From positions 1 to 8,374 of the forward strand of contig CAYJPT010000105.1 of NCBI GenBank assembly GCA_964372165.1: a stretch of DNA of 8,374 bases, written 5' to 3'. This stretch comes from CAYJAD01 sp964372165 (GTDB taxonomy: Bacteria; Desulfobacterota; Desulfovibrionia; Desulfovibrionales; Desulfovibrionaceae). The notes under the pieces are model-generated. The model saw only the letters and a list, made by a program, of their open reading frames with translations, searched no databases and was not told the origin of the DNA. Positions 5,529 to 8,374 of the stretch are shown piece after piece (position 1 is the first letter of the stretch; each line of letters opens with the position of its first letter). The position numbers were made by a program, and so were the translations under genes.

Positions 5529-6473
5529 ATGATTATTACTGTCACGCTTAACCCTGCTTTGGATAAAACAGCTTCCATTAAGCCATTAATACCAGGTGGA
5601 CTTAATCGCATCCAACAAAGTGAACTTGATGCAGGAGGCAAAGGAATTAATGTATCTAAACTCATTGCCTCCCTTGAGGGAAAGTCACTAGCTACAGGTT
5701 TTGTAGGTGGGGGGACGGGAGATGCACTTTTATCCATGCTGGACAAATTATCCTTAGTGCATAATTTTATAAAAGTACAAGGCAGTACAAGGATTAATCT
5801 TAAACTACTGGATAAACAAAATGGTATAACTGAGATTAATGATCCAGGCATAGTTGTTACAAAGGCTGAAGAAAGTAAGCTTTTAACTCTGCTATCTGAC
5901 TATACACAACAGAATAGTAATAGTCTGTTTGTACTTGCCGGAAGTATGCATGCAGCAGCTGAGCTAAGTTTTTATAAAAAACTTACTCAAAACCTTAAAG
6001 CTCAAGGTGCGCGTGTTTTTGTAGATGCTGACGGCGAAGCTTTTGCGCAAGCTCTTGAAGCTATGCCAGACTTTGTAAAGCCAAATAAAGAAGAGCTATT
6101 AAGCTATTTTAATGAGGATAACACTAAAAATATAAGTACAGATGAACTTATAGCCCTGTGTAAACAATTGATAAATACCAAGGGTATTGGAATGGTGGCT
6201 CTTTCCCTAGGCCATGAAGGGGCTATCTTTGTAACAGCAACAAAATGCCTTGTATCACCTGCGCTTAAAGTAAAAGTTTCCTCAACTGTAGGAGCTGGTG
6301 ACAGCATGGTGGGAGCTGTTGCTTACGCATTTGAACAGGGCTATAACTTAGAAGATACGGTGCGCCTTGCCATGGCTTGTAGTGCAGGAGCTGTAACTAC
6401 TGAGGGCACTAAAGCACCAAGTTTAGAGTTTATAATGACTTTACGAGAACAAGTATCTTTTGAATATAAATAA
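5529..6473 (+). CDS. fruK: 1-phosphofructokinase (PfkB family)
   Basis: This is a 314-residue sugar-phosphate kinase of the ribokinase/PfkB family, normal length for 1-phosphofructokinase, which converts fructose-1-phosphate and ATP to fructose-1,6-bisphosphate. Visible motifs are the opening MIITVTLNPALDKT, PfkB signature 1 (DAGGKGINVSK, residues 34-44), the phosphate-site segment TRINLKL (87-93) followed by TEINDPG (101-107), VKPNKEEL (183-190), and signature 2 with the catalytic base Asp258 in VGAGDS. The TRIN(V/L)K...TEIN.PG pattern favours FruK over tagatose-6-phosphate kinase (LacC), whose corresponding segment is different. Translation is probably coupled to EIIA: the stop and ATG are 2 bases apart, with AGGA just before. 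No fructose PTS (fruA) or fruR is nearby. Its place between a mannitol transporter and a polyol-phosphate dehydrogenase suggests that fructose-1-phosphate is made inside the cell from the imported hexitol. Confidence 0.87.
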   Translation: MIITVTLNPALDKTASIKPLIPGGLNRIQQSELDAGGKGINVSKLIASLEGKSLATGFVGGGTGDALLSMLDKLSLVHNFIKVQGSTRINLKLLDKQNGITEINDPGIVVTKAEESKLLTLLSDYTQQNSNSLFVLAGSMHAAAELSFYKKLTQNLKAQGARVFVDADGEAFAQALEAMPDFVKPNKEELLSYFNEDNTKNISTDELIALCKQLINTKGIGMVALSLGHEGAIFVTATKCLVSPALKVKVSSTVGAGDSMVGAVAYAFEQGYNLEDTVRLAMACSAGAVTTEGTKAPSLEFIMTLREQVSFEYK

Positions 6474-6499
6474 ATTGAAAACAATATAAGGAGACTATT

Positions 6500-7768
6500 A
6501 TGTCTACCATGACAAGAGCGGTTCGCATGTATGGAGCCGATGATTTGCGTTTGGAAGAATTTACTCTTCCAGAAATTAAAGATGATGAAATTTTAGTTAA
6601 GATTATTAGTGATAGCATTTGCATGTCCACTTATAAATTGCTTAGACAAGGTAAGGCGCATAAGCGTTGCCCTCAAAATGTAGATACTAACCCTATCCTA
6701 ATAGGTCATGAATTTGCTGGAGACATTGTAAAGGTTGGCAAAAAATGGCAGCATGAATTTAAAGCTGGTGAAAAATTTGCCTTACAACCTGCCTTAAACT
6801 ATAAGGGAAGTTTAGCATCTCCTGGCTATTCTTATGAGTTTTTTGGAGGTGCTGCCACTTATTGCATTATTCCACAAGAAGTTATGGAAATTGGCTGCTT
6901 ATTGCACTACAATGGAGAAGCCTACTTTGATGCATCCCTTGGAGAACCCATGAGCTGCATTATTGGTGGTTATAATATTATGTATCACACTAATAAGCAA
7001 AATTATAACCATGCTATGGGTGTCAAAGAAGGTGGTAATATATTAATTTTGGGTGGTTGCGGGCCAATGGGATTGGGTGCAATAGAATATCCTTTAGTGG
7101 CTGGAAATAAGCCTGCTCGTGTGGTTGTAACTGATGTTGATGATAAACGTATTGCGCGTGCTAAAGAATTGATTACGCCATCATTTGCAGCAGAAAATGG
7201 CGTGGAGCTTTTTTATGTTAATCCGCTAAATAGCCCTGATATTTACAAAGAGTTATTAGATATAACTCAAGGTAAAGGTTATGATGATGTGTTTGTATAT
7301 GCACCTATCAAAGAATTAGCTGAACTTGGCGACAAATTAATGGCTTTTGATGGTTGCATGAACTTCTTTGCCGGCCCTTCCGAAGCTGACTTTACGGCCA
7401 ACATCAACCTGTACAACTGCCACTATATGTCTACCCATATTTTAGGAAGTACCGGTGGAAACACAGATGATTTAAAAGAAGCCATAAAACTTTCAGAAGA
7501 AGGTAGACTACATACAGCTGTTATGGTTAGCCATATTTGTGGTTTAGATGCTGTGGCCGATACCACCGCTAAATTACCGCAAATTCATGCCGGAAAGATT
7601 TTAAGCTATACCCCCATAAATATGCCATTAACCGCCATTGACGATTTTGAAGAACTTGGCAAAACAGATCCACTTTTTGCTAAATTACACAAAAGTGTAG
7701 TTGAACATAAAGGTCTTTGGAATGCAGAAGCAGAAAAGATTTTGCTATCTCACTATAATGCCATATAA
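6500..7768 (+). CDS. Zinc-type polyol-phosphate dehydrogenase, YggP/SorE-like
   Basis: This is a 422-residue medium-chain zinc dehydrogenase. From memory it closely resembles E. coli YggP, the uncharacterised dehydrogenase beside cmtAB, including NFFAGP, STHILG-like and MPLTAIDDF...GKTDPLF segments. It also resembles L-sorbose-1-phosphate reductase SorE. Predicted catalytic zinc ligands are Cys41 (SICMST), His70-Glu71 (GHEFAG) and Glu149 (GEPMSC). The four-cysteine structural zinc loop of classical alcohol dehydrogenases is absent, as QPALNYKG...SYEFFGG contains no Cys. The Rossmann motif GCGPMG (186-191) and Asp212 at the end of the second strand point to NAD(H). AAGGAG (6488-6493) lies 6 bases before the ATG, and the gene follows fruK by 26 bases. 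SorE acts at the carbon next to the phosphate; the same chemistry on mannitol-1-phosphate would yield fructose-1-phosphate, the substrate of the preceding gene's enzyme. The family is secure, the substrate is inferred. Codons 288-309 are unusually rich in C-ending codons. Confidence 0.85.
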   Translation: MSTMTRAVRMYGADDLRLEEFTLPEIKDDEILVKIISDSICMSTYKLLRQGKAHKRCPQNVDTNPILIGHEFAGDIVKVGKKWQHEFKAGEKFALQPALNYKGSLASPGYSYEFFGGAATYCIIPQEVMEIGCLLHYNGEAYFDASLGEPMSCIIGGYNIMYHTNKQNYNHAMGVKEGGNILILGGCGPMGLGAIEYPLVAGNKPARVVVTDVDDKRIARAKELITPSFAAENGVELFYVNPLNSPDIYKELLDITQGKGYDDVFVYAPIKELAELGDKLMAFDGCMNFFAGPSEADFTANINLYNCHYMSTHILGSTGGNTDDLKEAIKLSEEGRLHTAVMVSHICGLDAVADTTAKLPQIHAGKILSYTPINMPLTAIDDFEELGKTDPLFAKLHKSVVEHKGLWNAEAEKILLSHYNAI

Positions 7769-7796
7769 TACAAAATACGATTAAGATATTCAAAAC

Positions 7797-7829
7797 TAAG
7801 CCCCTGCACAATGACTTGTAAGGGGCTTA
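7797..7829. terminator. Bidirectional terminator between the mannitol operon and the ABM gene
   Basis: TAAGCCCCT (7797-7805) pairs perfectly over 9 bases with AGGGGCTTA (7821-7829). Inside, ACAA (7808-7811) pairs with TTGT (7816-7819) around a TGAC tetraloop, separated by a small internal loop. The plus-strand flank is ATTTATTTAAT and the minus-strand flank is GTTTTG, so it can end both the operon and the convergent small gene. Confidence 0.8.
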
Positions 7830-7893
7830 ATTTATTTAATACAAAAAATTATAATTTCGACTTTTTTAAATTTTTTGCTCAAGCATACAATTA

Positions 7894-8193
7894 TTATATC
7901 TTGCAACGAGTAAACTTGCGAATATCTCGATCTGTAGAAAATTGCTCTGTTTGTTCAATAAAAGTAGCTATATATGGTTGCTGTAAATGTTTTGTCCAGC
8001 AATTTCTGTCTTCCCATTCTTCGTAAAAGAAAAATTTATTAGGGGCTGAGCAGTCTTCAAAAACATATGATTTTAAACACCCAGTATCTTTACGCACAAT
8101 GGAAAGCATTGTTGCCGTGGCGGCAAGAAAAAGCTCTCGTTTTTCTTCTCTAACTGTAGCATATCCTGTAACAATAAACTCATTTTTAAGCAT
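7894..8193 (-). CDS. ABM-domain protein, putative quinol monooxygenase (YgiN-like)
   Basis: This 99-residue cytoplasmic protein has the length and pattern of the antibiotic-biosynthesis-monooxygenase (ABM) fold, a small dimeric alpha/beta barrel. The recognisable features are the opening strand FIVTGYATV, the helix EEKRELFLAATATMLSIVR, the turn GCLKSYVFED, the strand FFFYEEWEDR, and HL..PYIATF with His69. Many relatives are cofactor-free oxygenases or quinol monooxygenases like YgiN, but the fold also serves other roles, so the reaction is not known here. AAGGAA (complement of 8199-8204) lies 5 bases before the start codon. It has its own near-consensus promoter (8231-8259) and converges on the mannitol operon, so it is an independent unit. 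Confidence 0.8.
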   Translation of the reverse strand: MLKNEFIVTGYATVREEKRELFLAATATMLSIVRKDTGCLKSYVFEDCSAPNKFFFYEEWEDRNCWTKHLQQPYIATFIEQTEQFSTDRDIRKFTRCKI

Positions 8194-8230
8194 AAATGTT
8201 CCTTGAGAATTTGATTAAACAATTTTTCCC

Positions 8231-8259
8231 CTTATATGACATTGCTTTTTGCTTGTCAA
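8231..8259 (-). promoter_or_regulatory. Near-consensus promoter of the ABM-domain gene
   Basis: On the minus strand a perfect -35 TTGACA (complement of 8254-8259) and TATAAG (complement of 8231-8236, 5/6) are separated by exactly 17 bases. The predicted start is near 8224, giving a leader of about 30 bases. It is the best promoter match in the window. Confidence 0.75.
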
Positions 8260-8301
8260 CGTACTCTTTTACTATACCTTTACTACATCACGGCATTCTA
8301 A

Positions 8302-8338
8302 TTTCAAATTTGAGAACTTTGCACAATTATTTTCAAAT
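8302..8338. repeat. Palindrome and repeated half-site upstream of the ABM promoter
   Basis: TCAAATTTGA (8304-8313) is a perfect 10-base palindrome, and TTTCAAAT occurs at 8302-8309 and again at 8331-8338. It lies about 45-80 bases upstream of the -35 box of the ABM gene. It could be a regulator-binding site, or a chance event in AT-rich DNA. Confidence 0.3.
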
Positions 8339-8374
8339 ATAATTTTGCTGTTAAATTTTACAAAATTACTTCAA

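Noticed and set aside
7811..8026. 71-codon plus-strand frame after the dehydrogenase gene
   Set aside because: It begins inside the terminator hairpin and runs antisense to the ABM gene, whose protein pattern is clear.
1..8374. CRISPR arrays, tRNA or rRNA genes, insertion sequences, att sites
   Set aside because: No regularly spaced repeats, cloverleaf-like sequences, transposase-like proteins or terminal inverted repeats were seen.

Overview
The window is an AT-rich bacterial segment with strong Shine-Dalgarno sites (AAGGAG type), the standard genetic code and small intergenic gaps. The gene content (complete PEP-dependent phosphotransferase system, hexitol use, PHP-type histidinol phosphatase) suggests a fermentative, probably anaerobic, low-GC bacterium. 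Bacillota or a similar lineage is my best guess, but no gene here fixes the phylum.

Layout. Positions 1-483 are non-coding and hold a two-way terminator hairpin at the left edge (15-53), a strong plus-strand terminator (191-239), a two-part degenerate repeat and a good candidate promoter for ptsH (330-358). Then come ptsH (HPr, 484-741) and ptsI (Enzyme I, 843-2459), separated by about 100 bases that can fold into a hairpin. A convergent PHP-family phosphatase (2501-3283, minus) interrupts the PTS genes. A 362-base divergent intergenic region follows, with a short plus-strand terminator, repeats and a TATAAT promoter. After it is a tight four-gene plus-strand operon: mannitol-type EIICB (3646-5094), mannitol-type EIIA (5110-5526), 1-phosphofructokinase (5529-6473) and a YggP/SorE-like zinc-dependent polyol-phosphate dehydrogenase (6500-7768). 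It is closed by a terminator at 7797-7829. A small convergent ABM-domain monooxygenase-like gene (7894-8193, minus) lies beyond it, with its own near-consensus promoter (8231-8259).

How the genes work together. All protein steps of a mannitol phosphorelay are present: PEP to EI His187, to HPr His15, to EIIA His60, to EIIB Cys391, to the hexitol. No mtlD (mannitol-1-phosphate 5-dehydrogenase) is seen. Instead the transporter is co-transcribed with a SorE/YggP-type dehydrogenase and a kinase carrying 1-phosphofructokinase signatures. I infer an alternative route: mannitol-1-phosphate is oxidised at the carbon next to the phosphate to give fructose-1-phosphate, and FruK converts that to fructose-1,6-bisphosphate. 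This is the most interesting hypothesis in the window. Other points are an HPr with lysine at the regulatory Ser46 position, possible ptsHI read-through antisense to the phosphatase, and a short patch of C-ending codons inside the dehydrogenase gene.
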